Assembly: GCA_002699585.1 (NCBI GenBank)
Contig: PABP01000038.1
Location: forward strand, 806,001 to 870,000
Source: Anaerolineaceae bacterium
GTDB lineage: Bacteria; Chloroflexota; Anaerolineae; Aggregatilineales; Phototrophicaceae
DNA length: 64,000 bases
Reading direction: 5' to 3'
Shown here: positions 9,600 to 18,516 of the stretch, one piece after another
Position numbering within the stretch: position 1 is the first letter of the stretch
Layout: each line of letters starts with the position of its first letter
Translations under genes and position numbers: made by a program
Notes under the pieces: generated by a model
Databases searched by the model: none
Seen by the model: only the letters and a program-made list of their open reading frames with translations
What the model was told of the DNA's origin: nothing

Positions 9600-12407
9600 A
9601 TGACCACCACGCCCGAACCCCTGAAAATCTTTGTCAGCCACGCCACCGCCGATGACGACATTGTGACGCGCATCCACGATACACTAGAAGCCGAAACCGG
9701 GGCCGACATTTGGGTCGATCACAAGGATATTGGCCCAGGCGATATATGGGAACTCGAAATTGAGGCGAACCTCAGAACACGTCCATATTTCATGGTGTGC
9801 ATCTCGAAGAACTCAATGCCTTCTCTAGAAGTGCGGGCCGAGTGGCGCGAGGCTATTGCTCTTGGACACAACTTACTACCTGTAGTTATAGACGACATTC
9901 AAATGAGCGCCATCCCACCAAGATTAAAGCTATACCAGCTTGTATGGGTGTCCGAGACGAGCCTAAACAAAGACGTAGAAAAGCTAGTTCACGCTATCCG
10001 TAAAGCATCAGGATTAGCTGAAGCAGATGATGAGCCTAGCTTCACTATTATCAGTAAAATCACAGGTGAAATCCCACGTAACCTAGTACGAATAACGATG
10101 CATGGCCGCGAAAATGACCTTAAAGCTATTCAAGATGCTTTAATAACTGGCAATATCACCGCCATCATCGGCGTGGGCGGACTGGGCAAATCACGATTGG
10201 CCGCCGAGGTCGTCGCCAACAGTGAGGCCAAAGGCATCGTGTGGCATCGCATCAGTGATATAAGTCGGACTGATGATGTTGTCGTCATGTTGCGCCAAAA
10301 TATGGGTCTGCCCGATAACAGTGAGCGCGAAGAAATTATCACCAAATTCGGCACAGAAACGAGATTGCTAGTACTAGATAACGGCGAGGATGCCACTGGC
10401 GAACGTTTGGATGATTATGTGATTCTGGCCAATGAGTTATGCAGTGCTGGTGCAAAAGTTCTGCTGACCAGTCGTGTCATGTGGGATGACCTGGAAATGC
10501 CCAGAGAGAATCATCCTCAAACACTGCCATTGGACACAGCCGTTCAAGTCGTTGCAGAAATGGCCATCGCGTATGATGTGAGCGTACCAGAAACCGAACA
10601 CCAAGCTATTGCTCGCGACGGTCGACAGCACCCCTGGCTGATTGAATGGGCGATTAAACAGATGAAACGTCTGCCCATTCAGCACGTACTAGCCCTATTA
10701 CAATCGCTGGATGTACCACGTATACAAGACGCCATATACCAGATGATCGGCAAGACAGTCGAGCAAATGCGCGAGGAAAGCGCCGAAGCAGCCAAACTAC
10801 TGACCTGGATAACAGTGTTCAGAGGTGGATTCACTTATGATGCTGCCAAATTCGTTACGAGAGATAGTGGCGTAACCGACTTCGATACTGCGCTGGAAAT
10901 CCTGCAAAAATACGCTTTTGTGAACTTTGATCAATCGACGCAACGCTACAAAACAGATGTATTTGTAATCGAGGTTATACCGACAAACCTAGAAGCGCAT
11001 AAGCCGCATTATTTTTTCTACTTCTCACAAGCAGAAGAACACAATAGCAAACAGGATTACGTGGGCCTGAATGAAGAACAAGAAAATCTACAGAGTGCCT
11101 TTGAATGGGCCTTGTCAGTTGGCGACGGTGAGGACGCACTTTGGCTTATGAATCGGTGTGGTCAATACATGACAAACCGGGGCTATTTTGAACTTAGCTT
11201 GAATTGGGCAATCAGAGTTTTAGAGAGGTTAGATTCAACGGGAAAATCAGAATTACGAGCCAGCGCATTAAATGCCTTTGGGAACCGTTATGCACAGCTT
11301 CCTCATGGCAACAAGGTAACAAACATACACAAAGCAATCGATGCATTTGAAGAGGTATTAACCATACGTGGTTCTGATATGAAAACAAGTGACTATGCAG
11401 GAACGCAAAGCAATATTGGGCTAGCATATACAGAATTATCTTTATATGAGAATCCTCAACTCAATCTAGAAAAGGCTATTTCTGCTTATAAAGTTGCATT
11501 AAAAAACTTTGCAGTCAATTCTGATCAACTAGCTTATGCTATGGTTCAAAACAACTTAGGTATGGCATATCGTAGATTGTCAAAATATAAGCAATCAAAA
11601 ATAAATTTAGATTCGGCAATCCAAGCCTATCAACAATCACTACAAATCTATACTCCCGAATCCTCACCCATTGACTATGCAATGGCGCAAAATAATTTAG
11701 GAACGGCTTTTCGTGAATTGTCTGAGTATGCCCAGTCAGAAATCAATCTAAATTTGTCTATTGAAGCACTCAAGACGTCCTTATCATTTGCCAATATTGA
11801 AACTGCTCCTCAAGATTATGCTGCGACCCAGAATAATCTTGGTAACACTTATCGGACTTTAGCTCATATTACAGATCCTAAAGAGAATTTGGGTAAAGCT
11901 ATTGATGCATACAAAGAAGCCTTGAGAATACGAACTATTGGGACGGACCCTGTTGCTTTTTCAGCAACCAAGCATAACCTCGGAACAGCTTTCAGTGATC
12001 TAGCCGACTACGAACAGCCAATAGTAAATTTGAATAGAGCAATTCACTGCTATAAGAAAGCACTGCAGATACGCACTGCTGAAGATTACCCGCTTGATTA
12101 TGCCTTAACTCGGAATAGCCTTGGTGTCGCTTACTGGAAGCTCTCCCCATACGAAAACAGCAAAGACAATCAACAAAAAGCTATTAATTCATTCCAGGAA
12201 GCTCTCCGATTCTATACAGTTGATTCCACACCACTAGATTATGCTCAAATAAAAGCCAACATGGGAGTTATCTTAGAACGACAACAACAAATTGATGAAG
12301 CGCTACTTGCCTGGCGTGAAGCTGAGGCCATTTATCTACAGTTAGGCCATCCACATGCAGATCGTGTCAAAGGTTGGATTGAAGAGTACGAAAACCCAGG
12401 CGACTAA
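9600..12407 (+). CDS. TIR-STAND (NB-ARC)-TPR protein, putative antiphage effector
   Basis: 935 residues from the ATG at 9600 (Shine-Dalgarno aggaga just upstream). The N-terminal TIR domain spans about 7-135, with KIFVSHATADDD, IWVDHKDIGPGDIW and EVRAEWREA; Glu84 aligns with the NADase catalytic glutamate. A STAND ATPase follows: Walker A GVGGLGKS at 191-198, Walker B RLLVLDNGED at 255-264, sensor AKVLLTSR at 285-292, and a GxP-like segment HPWLIEW at 344-350. A winged-helix-like region runs to about 470. From about 490 to the end there are TPR repeats of roughly 48-52 residues (e.g. TQNNLGNTYRTL, TRNSLGVAYWKL). The architecture matches bacterial TIR-STAND immune proteins, in which the repeats sense a ligand, the ATPase oligomerises and TIR depletes NAD. 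The function is inferred. The TPR half is visibly more AT-rich than the N-terminal half, which suggests a different origin. Confidence 0.88.
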   Translation: MTTTPEPLKIFVSHATADDDIVTRIHDTLEAETGADIWVDHKDIGPGDIWELEIEANLRTRPYFMVCISKNSMPSLEVRAEWREAIALGHNLLPVVIDDIQMSAIPPRLKLYQLVWVSETSLNKDVEKLVHAIRKASGLAEADDEPSFTIISKITGEIPRNLVRITMHGRENDLKAIQDALITGNITAIIGVGGLGKSRLAAEVVANSEAKGIVWHRISDISRTDDVVVMLRQNMGLPDNSEREEIITKFGTETRLLVLDNGEDATGERLDDYVILANELCSAGAKVLLTSRVMWDDLEMPRENHPQTLPLDTAVQVVAEMAIAYDVSVPETEHQAIARDGRQHPWLIEWAIKQMKRLPIQHVLALLQSLDVPRIQDAIYQMIGKTVEQMREESAEAAKLLTWITVFRGGFTYDAAKFVTRDSGVTDFDTALEILQKYAFVNFDQSTQRYKTDVFVIEVIPTNLEAHKPHYFFYFSQAEEHNSKQDYVGLNEEQENLQSAFEWALSVGDGEDALWLMNRCGQYMTNRGYFELSLNWAIRVLERLDSTGKSELRASALNAFGNRYAQLPHGNKVTNIHKAIDAFEEVLTIRGSDMKTSDYAGTQSNIGLAYTELSLYENPQLNLEKAISAYKVALKNFAVNSDQLAYAMVQNNLGMAYRRLSKYKQSKINLDSAIQAYQQSLQIYTPESSPIDYAMAQNNLGTAFRELSEYAQSEINLNLSIEALKTSLSFANIETAPQDYAATQNNLGNTYRTLAHITDPKENLGKAIDAYKEALRIRTIGTDPVAFSATKHNLGTAFSDLADYEQPIVNLNRAIHCYKKALQIRTAEDYPLDYALTRNSLGVAYWKLSPYENSKDNQQKAINSFQEALRFYTVDSTPLDYAQIKANMGVILERQQQIDEALLAWREAEAIYLQLGHPHADRVKGWIEEYENPGD

Positions 12408-12415
12408 ACCCTGCC

Positions 12416-12444
12416 TGCACAAGTGCGGGACTTTCTGTCATAAT
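12416..12444 (+). promoter_or_regulatory. Candidate promoter before the two-TM protein gene
   Basis: TGCACA at 12416-12421 and CATAAT at 12439-12444 are separated by 17 bases. The -10 sits in the same gtCATAATA context as the promoter candidate at 9569. The -35 match is weak. Confidence 0.25.
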
Positions 12445-12488
12445 ACGGCCATGATCGCAAATGAACATACGCAGCCAGCAGGAACGTT

Positions 12489-13616
12489 ATGACCCGGATC
12501 GCTGCCGCACGCAATAATCTGATTGATATCGCGCCGACTGAATGGCGCTTGAGCAATGGTGAAACCCCGCTGATGGCCGCCACGCGCGGTGGTCTGCGTT
12601 TTGGAAAGAATTTTGCCCGCACACGCCGCCTCTCTGAAGACGGGGCACTCGGTCGGGATGCCATTATGCAGGTGGTCGCTGGCTGGCAGCAACGCGACGA
12701 AAGTTGGCACCTGGGCCTGATCGTCACGCCCTCATTAGCAGAAGAACGCGGCAGTCGCTGGTGCGAATTGGCCGCATGGCCTGACCCGGATCAGGAGCAG
12801 TACCTCGACCTGGTCAAAGAAGCCGGACGCGGGCTATCAACTGTATTGGGACTGCCTTTCCATGTGGTGCCACCCAAAACGCCGGAGCAAGCCCCACCGC
12901 CGCCCTTGCCGGACCTGCCCATCACCTCCGGCCTATGGTCCCTGGAACCCGTCAAAATGGGGGAATCATTCAAAAAAGGGACGCCCGTGCAGCCGGGGCA
13001 GTTGGTACTGGTCCGCAGCAGCCAATGGACGCGCCAGAAGCTCATGCGCGCCTTGTGGTACCTCTTCTGGCTGATCGTGTACGTGATTCTGTCGGTGGCA
13101 ACCCTCACCAGCGAAATCGCCCTGCCCAACGCCGGAACCCTGCTGCCCAATCCAGAGATTTTGCCCTACCTGGGCTTGGCGACCGCCGTATTGCTCGGTG
13201 TGCTGGTCATCGGCAATGTGATTCACACGCTGGTAGCCATTAAAGCCATCGTGATAGACCCGACATCCCGCAGCATCAGCGCCTATAGTGGCAAAAAGCA
13301 AAAATGGCAAAAAGCCGTGCCCGATGTGCAGTCGGTGTATGTATCGGAGATGGTAAAAAAGAAAAGCAACGATCCCACTATCGAACATGGCGAAATCAAC
13401 CTGCACCTGGGCGGTGGCAATTTCTTCCATGTGATGCAGCAAGGCCAAGCGGAAACCAATGATACCGCCCCGCGTGGGACCAATAAGCCCCAGCGTGAGG
13501 CCGATGCCATCATGCCTCTATCGCGTGATATGCTGCATACCCATCTCCAAAGTATGGGATTGCACATTGCAGAAGCGCTCCAGACGCCTTGCTGGTATGA
13601 TATGCGTGTGAAGTGA
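12489..13616 (+). CDS. Two-TM protein of unknown function
   Basis: 375 residues from an ATG preceded by agcagga. I recognise no family. The N-terminal 125 residues look like a soluble alpha/beta domain. A proline-rich linker follows (about 129-145). There are two membrane helices at about 187-207 (LWYLFWLIVYVILSVATL) and 226-250 (LPYLGLATAVLLGVLVIGNVI). A C-terminal cytoplasmic domain of about 120 residues includes a Gly-rich strand, HLGGGNFFHV. The gene lies 81 bases behind the TIR-STAND gene on the same strand, with its own candidate promoter. It may be a membrane partner of that gene or unrelated. Confidence 0.7.
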   Translation: MTRIAAARNNLIDIAPTEWRLSNGETPLMAATRGGLRFGKNFARTRRLSEDGALGRDAIMQVVAGWQQRDESWHLGLIVTPSLAEERGSRWCELAAWPDPDQEQYLDLVKEAGRGLSTVLGLPFHVVPPKTPEQAPPPPLPDLPITSGLWSLEPVKMGESFKKGTPVQPGQLVLVRSSQWTRQKLMRALWYLFWLIVYVILSVATLTSEIALPNAGTLLPNPEILPYLGLATAVLLGVLVIGNVIHTLVAIKAIVIDPTSRSISAYSGKKQKWQKAVPDVQSVYVSEMVKKKSNDPTIEHGEINLHLGGGNFFHVMQQGQAETNDTAPRGTNKPQREADAIMPLSRDMLHTHLQSMGLHIAEALQTPCWYDMRVK

Positions 13617-13850
13617 GGCCGTTCTTAATTAGCGATCATGATGGATGACTCTTCGTCTACACCCCCTGACCCTGCGCCTGCCCGACTGGCTGGGCGCTGC
13701 TTCTCCGATGATATTGCTCACACTGCGCGTGTGATGCTCCCATTGGTTTCTCAGTTTAGTTTCTCAAAATTAGCACCCCAATCGCGATCATTTATAGATG
13801 CGCGCATTCTCCGCGCCATCCATTCAGAAACGATAGGATGACACTTAATC

Positions 13851-14531
13851 ATGGAAATTGTGGACTTACGTCTGAAGACCCACGACCTGGAAGCCCTACG
13901 TAGCTTTTATGATGACCTCTTTGATCTGGCTCTATTGGACGAGCAAGAAGACGAGTTCTTCACGGTCGGGGCCGGGGAAACCCGCCTGACCTTTGAACAA
14001 GGCGATGAGGATGAGGCATATCGGTACCACTTCGCCTTCAACATTCCCAACAACCAGGTAGCCGATGCCCGTTTGTGGTTAGCATCGCGCGTGGAGCTGC
14101 TGGAACATAACGGCGAAGATGTGGTCGAGTGGACGAGTTGGGATGCCTCTGCCCTCTATTTTCGCGACCCTGTAGGTAATATTGTGGAGTTCATTGCACG
14201 GCGCACCGTCGATAATGACAGCGATTTGCCCTTCAGCGCCCAGAGCATCATCCGCGTAAGCGAAATTGGTCTGGCTGTTCCCAATGTGCCGCAAGCAGTT
14301 GCCGAACTCAAGCAAGCCTTCGAGCTAGATGTCTACGACGAGACTGGGGATACGTTCTGCGCCCTGGGTTCGCCCATTAGCCTGTTTATCGTCGTCAAAG
14401 ATGGCCATAACTGGTTCCCAACGCCCGATAAAGCGCTTGCCAACCCTATGCGCATCCAAATTAAGGGCGATGAAGAAAAATCGCATGTGCTATCAGGCTC
14501 AGCTTATAGAATTGATGTAATTGCTCCGTAA
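13851..14531 (+). CDS. VOC-superfamily (glyoxalase/dioxygenase-like) protein
   Basis: 226 residues. The N-terminal half is a clear VOC module: a first beta-strand MEIVDLRLKTHD, then ALRSFYDDLFDL, and closing with ALYFRDPVGNIVEFIAR, where the Glu of VEF is the usual metal ligand. A shorter, more diverged second module begins near IIRVSEIGLAVPNVPQAV. VOC proteins bind divalent metals and act as glyoxalases, dioxygenases or resistance proteins. The substrate cannot be told from sequence. Confidence 0.78.
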   Translation: MEIVDLRLKTHDLEALRSFYDDLFDLALLDEQEDEFFTVGAGETRLTFEQGDEDEAYRYHFAFNIPNNQVADARLWLASRVELLEHNGEDVVEWTSWDASALYFRDPVGNIVEFIARRTVDNDSDLPFSAQSIIRVSEIGLAVPNVPQAVAELKQAFELDVYDETGDTFCALGSPISLFIVVKDGHNWFPTPDKALANPMRIQIKGDEEKSHVLSGSAYRIDVIAP

Positions 14532-14596
14532 GGACTCGCGTTCTGCATGCGTCAGTCATTGTGTGGCTACGAGTTATGATGTTAGAGGGTTAACCT

Positions 14597-15382
14597 ATGA
14601 GCACAATCTTGACAGTTAACGACAGCGATTGGTCCAGCACCGTCGCCGACAAAGCTGTCCTGGTTCTTTTCAGCAACGGAGATGGTGTACGGGGTGACTT
14701 TACCACCCAGTTCAAAAAATCCGCAGCGGAAAAGAACAATATCACCTTCTTGCAGCTTGACCCAAGCAAAAATCCAGAAACGGCTGCGGCTTACAACCTG
14801 GGCGACAAACCCATTATGGCAGCCTTGTACAAGGGCGAACTCCTGACACGTCGTCAGAAGCCCTGGGGCAGCGATGTCATCCTGGCTATCGACCTCCTGG
14901 AAAGTAAGCTTGCCGAGGAAAAAGCAGCATCCGCAGCCGTAACCACAGAAAAACCAGATGAAGATGTATCAGAAGAACGCAATCCAGAGGAGAATGTAAT
15001 TGTGAGTGACGGTAAACCATTTGTCGTAACCGACAACACCTTCCAGGCAGAAGTCATCGACTACAGCAACGATACCCCGGTCCTGGTGGACTTCTGGGCA
15101 GAATGGTGTGGCCCATGCCGCATGGTCGCCCCCATTATGGAAAAAATGGCTGAAGAATTCGCTGGCCAGATCCGCGTGGCAAAGGTCGATACCGATGCCA
15201 ACCCCGGCCTGTCCCAGGCATTCCAGATTCGCAGCATCCCGACCATCATGGCTTTCAAAGATGGCAAGCTGGTCTTCAATCAGCCCGGTGCCTTCCCGGA
15301 AGAAGCCTTCCGTGACCTGATTAAACAGCTCATCGACTTGGAAATCCCGGAAGATGAGGGCGAAGAAGAACCGCAGCAATAA
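14597..15382 (+). CDS. Double thioredoxin-fold protein with C-terminal catalytic thioredoxin
   Basis: 261 residues. Residues about 1-105 form a thioredoxin-like domain that lacks the CxxC pair; SNGDGVRG stands where the active site should be. A charged linker (about 106-135) joins it to a canonical thioredoxin domain with WCGPC (Cys171, Cys174) and the cis-proline strand RSIPTIMAF. The C-terminal domain should reduce protein disulfides in the cytoplasm, since no signal peptide is seen. An in-frame GTG at 15002 has a strong Shine-Dalgarno (agaggag, 14986-14992) nine bases upstream. A free thioredoxin of about 126 residues could therefore be translated from the same message. A terminator follows at 15450. 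Confidence 0.9.
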   Translation: MSTILTVNDSDWSSTVADKAVLVLFSNGDGVRGDFTTQFKKSAAEKNNITFLQLDPSKNPETAAAYNLGDKPIMAALYKGELLTRRQKPWGSDVILAIDLLESKLAEEKAASAAVTTEKPDEDVSEERNPEENVIVSDGKPFVVTDNTFQAEVIDYSNDTPVLVDFWAEWCGPCRMVAPIMEKMAEEFAGQIRVAKVDTDANPGLSQAFQIRSIPTIMAFKDGKLVFNQPGAFPEEAFRDLIKQLIDLEIPEDEGEEEPQQ

Positions 15383-15449
15383 GCGGTCTGCAACGCCAAC
15401 CCATCCTTGCGGCCAAACCGCAAAGGGTCTTAGGGAAATAGAACCACTC

Positions 15450-15476
15450 AAAACGCCCCTACAACGGGGCGTTTTT
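15450..15476 (+). terminator. Rho-independent terminator after the thioredoxin gene
   Basis: The stem aaaacgcccc / ggggcgtttt pairs perfectly around the loop tacaac, with a run of T at its 3' side. Confidence 0.9.
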
Positions 15477-15566
15477 GATTGGGCAAATCAGGGCCTTGAT
15501 GTGCGCCATTCATCTAGTAGCATTGCCCCTCATGATGATGAACGCACTCGCTGGAGAAAACGCACT

Positions 15567-16250
15567 TTGACACTGAAGCTGGTTCTATTTGACATTGATG
15601 GCACGTTGCTGAACTCCGGTGGTGTGAGCCGCGAATCGAAAGCCCTGGCAACCGAAGACCTGTATGGCACAGCTGGCAATTTGCGCACGGTGCATATTGG
15701 CGGCAAAACCGACCTGGGCTTGCTGACCGATACCCTGGGCGCACATGGCTATCAACCGGAGCAACTCAAGCAAGCGATGGGTACGTTTGAAGCTCAGTAT
15801 GCTAAGCGCATGTCGGAAATCATCGACGACTATACTGTGCAATCGCTGCCCGGTGCCCACGAAATCGTCGCCAAACTGCGCCAGCGTGAAGATGTGCTGC
15901 TGGGCATCGTTACTGGCAACGCCAGCCTGACCACACCGATTAAACTGCGAGCAGGCGGCTTTGACCCTGATTGGTTCCCGGTAGTGGCTTATGGTAGCGA
16001 ATCAGCGAACCGCAATGACCTGCCCAAGTTGGCCCTGAAACGCGCCCAGGCCCTGACCGGGCTGACGATCACGCCCGAACACGTCTGGATTATTGGCGAT
16101 ACCGTGCTGGATGTCGAAGCGGCACGCGCTGTCGGCGGAAATGTGGTGATTGTCTTAACCGGGTTTGAGGATCATGAGGAATTGTTGGCGGCAGGCCCGG
16201 ACATCGTGCTAAATGACCTGACCGAATTTGAAGAACGGGTAACGATCTGA
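15567..16250 (+). CDS. HAD-family phosphatase (phosphoglycolate phosphatase-like)
   Basis: 227 residues from a TTG at 15567 with ggaga nine bases upstream. Longer in-frame versions would start inside the preceding gene or its terminator. HAD motif I is DIDGT, with nucleophile Asp9 and acid Asp11. Motif II lies at IVTGN and motif IV at GDTVLDVEAA. A helical cap occupies about residues 17-85. The family hydrolyses small phosphate esters such as phosphoglycolate, pyrophosphate or nucleotides. The substrate is not decidable here. Confidence 0.85.
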   Translation: MTLKLVLFDIDGTLLNSGGVSRESKALATEDLYGTAGNLRTVHIGGKTDLGLLTDTLGAHGYQPEQLKQAMGTFEAQYAKRMSEIIDDYTVQSLPGAHEIVAKLRQREDVLLGIVTGNASLTTPIKLRAGGFDPDWFPVVAYGSESANRNDLPKLALKRAQALTGLTITPEHVWIIGDTVLDVEAARAVGGNVVIVLTGFEDHEELLAAGPDIVLNDLTEFEERVTI

Positions 16251-16251
16251 G

Positions 16252-16860
16252 CTATTCACCCAGACGCGGATGTGGTGTCTTGACATAGCTATCGGTGAAG
16301 CCATGAAATTTACACAGGGCGGCGTACTGTGACCACAGGTAGTCGCCCACAGCGGGCGTAAAATCGAGGCGCATATCATAGGCATCCTCGTTGTTCTGGT
16401 AATACTTGCGCTTGATGCCCTGGATTTCAAAGTTGTATTTTTTGTAAAGCGCCTGGGCGACGGCATTGCTCACGCGCACTTCCAGGACGCAATATTCTGC
16501 GCCAAGCCGCAGTGCCCGGCACAACATCGCCACCAGGATCAACTCACCAAAGTTTTTGCCCCGCGACGTCGGGTGTACGGCAATCGTGCTGATGTGAGCC
16601 TCTTCTTTGATGCGCCACAGGCCCCCATAGCCTACAATCTCGCCCGATGATGACTGACCTCGTAAATTGGACCACCAGCGCGCCAAGCTCAAACGCGTAC
16701 CATTGCTCTGTTCGAGGACTGTCATATGGCTGCACGCAGATTTGTTGATTTCAAAATAATAAGAACTCGCAGGCCAGGCTGGGTCAAACGAGAGATTGTC
16801 AATTTCCACTACTGAGTTGACATCAGTAGCGCGCATGTGGCGTAAGATCAATTCGCTCAT
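16252..16860 (-). CDS. rimI: RimI-like ribosomal protein S18 alanine N-acetyltransferase
   Basis: 202 residues, GNAT fold. The acetyl-CoA loop is in ISTIAVHPTSRGKNFGELIL, with glycines in the usual spacing. The C-terminal half has the RimI signature: LEVRVSN.A..LYKKYNFE followed by KRKYYQNNEDAYDM. An insertion of about 20 residues (around 50-75) separates the early strands. RimI acetylates the N terminus of S18. The gene follows tsaE and tsaB on the same strand, a common tsaE-tsaB-rimI cluster, which supports the assignment. The convergent HAD stop is only two bases away. Confidence 0.85.
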   Translation of the reverse strand: MSELILRHMRATDVNSVVEIDNLSFDPAWPASSYYFEINKSACSHMTVLEQSNGTRLSLARWWSNLRGQSSSGEIVGYGGLWRIKEEAHISTIAVHPTSRGKNFGELILVAMLCRALRLGAEYCVLEVRVSNAVAQALYKKYNFEIQGIKRKYYQNNEDAYDMRLDFTPAVGDYLWSQYAALCKFHGFTDSYVKTPHPRLGE

Positions 16861-16878
16861 TGGATGGAGCGTCCGTCG

Positions 16879-17592
16879 TCAATCTGTGGTTGATTTAAGG
16901 TATACAGGCTGGACCAGTGCCGGCTTAAACGTCTGCTGGATGTCCTCCGGCAAGGGTTGCCCCATATGAGCGCCCGCTTCGCACAAAGCCCCCCAGGCCA
17001 ATTCTGCCAGATTCCCCGCCCGTCGCGCACGTTCACTCACAGATACAGTCGTGATTTGCACGTTTTCGTCAGCAGCCGCGATAGCTGCCTCACCTGCCTC
17101 GTTAATTTCCCCTGTGAACAAATACTTGCCCGGTTCCAGGCCAGCCAGCAAATTATCCCAATCAGTGATATACGATTCGGTTTCAATATGCCAGTTATTG
17201 GCCTTGCGCCGATAATGCCCGACGATGATGCGCCCACGCCCCGCCTGGACAATCGCGACCAGCAGCGAGGCCGGTTTGTAGTGCGTCACGCCCGCCGCCA
17301 AGATATTGAGCGTCGGCACAGGCAACAGCGGAATCCCAGCGGTCATGGCGATGCCTTTGGCCAGGGCGACCCCCACCCGCAACCCGGTATAAGAACCCGG
17401 CCCGGTACAGACAGCAACCGCCGTTAGGTCTGACAGCGAAACACCACAGCGCGCCGCCAACTGATGTATCGACGGTGCGAGTTGTGAATTCTGCTGATTG
17501 CCAGCCACACAGGTCTGCTCTGCGAGCAGTTGCACACCACTATGGATAGCAAGGCTCATCGAGCGTGTCGCAGTGTCTATCGCCAACAACAT
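16879..17592 (-). CDS. tsaB: tRNA threonylcarbamoyladenosine biosynthesis protein TsaB
   Basis: 237 residues from the ATG at 17592, which has gagg nine bases upstream. A TTG five codons earlier overlaps that ribosome site and is less likely. The ASKHA-type start MLLAIDTATRSMSLAI and the motif TGPGSYTGLRVGVALAKGIA are diagnostic of TsaB. TsaB is the scaffold partner of TsaD and TsaE in making t6A37 of ANN-decoding tRNAs. It sits between tsaE and rimI; tsaD is not in the window. Confidence 0.93.
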   Translation of the reverse strand: MLLAIDTATRSMSLAIHSGVQLLAEQTCVAGNQQNSQLAPSIHQLAARCGVSLSDLTAVAVCTGPGSYTGLRVGVALAKGIAMTAGIPLLPVPTLNILAAGVTHYKPASLLVAIVQAGRGRIIVGHYRRKANNWHIETESYITDWDNLLAGLEPGKYLFTGEINEAGEAAIAAADENVQITTVSVSERARRAGNLAELAWGALCEAGAHMGQPLPEDIQQTFKPALVQPVYLKSTTD

Positions 17593-17664
17593 ACTAGGTT
17601 TCCTCAACAGCCGGGGCTACCGACTCGCAATAATCAGGCCATCATCATGCGATGGGCTGACAAA

Positions 17665-18165
17665 TTAAAATCCAAATGCCTTTTCTCTAAAGGCATCAAT
17701 CAACTTCTGATAATGGTCACCGGTCGCCTCAAAGATGAAATTGCGGCGGTCGCCTTCGATAACTTCAATATCAATCCATAGCAGGGCTTTTGGCAGCGCG
17801 TCTTCGATGCGCTCCGGCCATTCAATGACCACTGGGCCACTGTGATCGAGAATATCATCAAAGCCAATGGTATCGACCTCGTCGGCACTACCGAGGCGGT
17901 AACAATCCAGATGATAAAGAAGCTGGTCGTCAGCTTCGCGCTGATACTGGTTCACCAGATTGAACGTCGGACTGGTCACGGGCAAGGTCGCCCCCCAGCC
18001 GTGGCCGATGCCAGCCGTAAAGACAGTCTTACCCGCGCCCAAATCGCCAGATAGGCAGATCATGTCGCCGGGCTGCAAAAGTTGGCCCAGGCGCGCACCT
18101 AGCCGCCGCGTCTGTTCGGCACTATGGCTGATAATATCCAGTTCACCTTCTTTTAAGATTGGCAC
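17665..18165 (-). CDS. tsaE: tRNA threonylcarbamoyladenosine biosynthesis ATPase TsaE
   Basis: 166 residues. Walker A is GDLGAGKT (40-47), followed by the family motifs SPTFNLVNQY (65-74), HLDCYRL (85-91) and EWPER (115-119). TsaE hydrolyses ATP to reset the TsaB-TsaD complex during t6A synthesis. It is first in the minus-strand run tsaE-tsaB-rimI, 72 bases before tsaB. Confidence 0.95.
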   Translation of the reverse strand: MPILKEGELDIISHSAEQTRRLGARLGQLLQPGDMICLSGDLGAGKTVFTAGIGHGWGATLPVTSPTFNLVNQYQREADDQLLYHLDCYRLGSADEVDTIGFDDILDHSGPVVIEWPERIEDALPKALLWIDIEVIEGDRRNFIFEATGDHYQKLIDAFREKAFGF

Positions 18166-18516
18166 AGAGAATCCGGTAGGATCAAATCAACGTGTAAGCA
18201 TGGTTGCCAGCACGATCAACATGGATCGTAAAGCGTGGTTCGATTATACACCTTGGCCCCCTCTCATTTGTAGGGCACGCCCGTTGGGCCTTATAGCCAA
18301 AGACAGCGTAAATATTCCTAACAAATAATTTACAACAGGAGCGCATATGTTATGAACCCTTAAGACCTAAGCGCTTGCGCTTCCTTAAGAACGGGTATAG
18401 TATTGATTTAGTGTTGTAGTCTTTAAACATAAAGATCAACATAACAATGAAATGTTGATTGAAAGATAAGGCAACGCACGGGACAACACTCTGGGGATTA
18501 GTAACGGGACAAAATT
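18166..18516. other. Intergenic region between divergent tsaE and the unknown gene at 18517
   Basis: No gene is seen in these 351 bases. An inverted repeat sits at 18359-18389: inner arms AAGCGC/GCGCTT around TT, plus outer CTTAAG copies that are offset by three bases. It is followed by AT-rich DNA (tagtattgattta) that could hold the promoter of the gene at 18517. It could be an operator; there is no T-run to suggest a terminator. Confidence 0.3.

Noticed and set aside
13638-13841. 67-residue plus-strand frame between the two-TM gene and the VOC gene
   Set aside because: No ribosome binding site, no recognisable protein pattern, and composition looks like chance. A small real gene cannot be fully excluded.
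16252-16860. Frameshift in rimI because of the internal extra segment
   Set aside because: The frame is continuous and all GNAT motifs follow in order, so it is an in-frame insertion.
18230-18270. Possible tRNA T-loop (ggttcgatt) before the gene at 18517
   Set aside because: No acceptor stem, D-arm or anticodon arm pairs around it.
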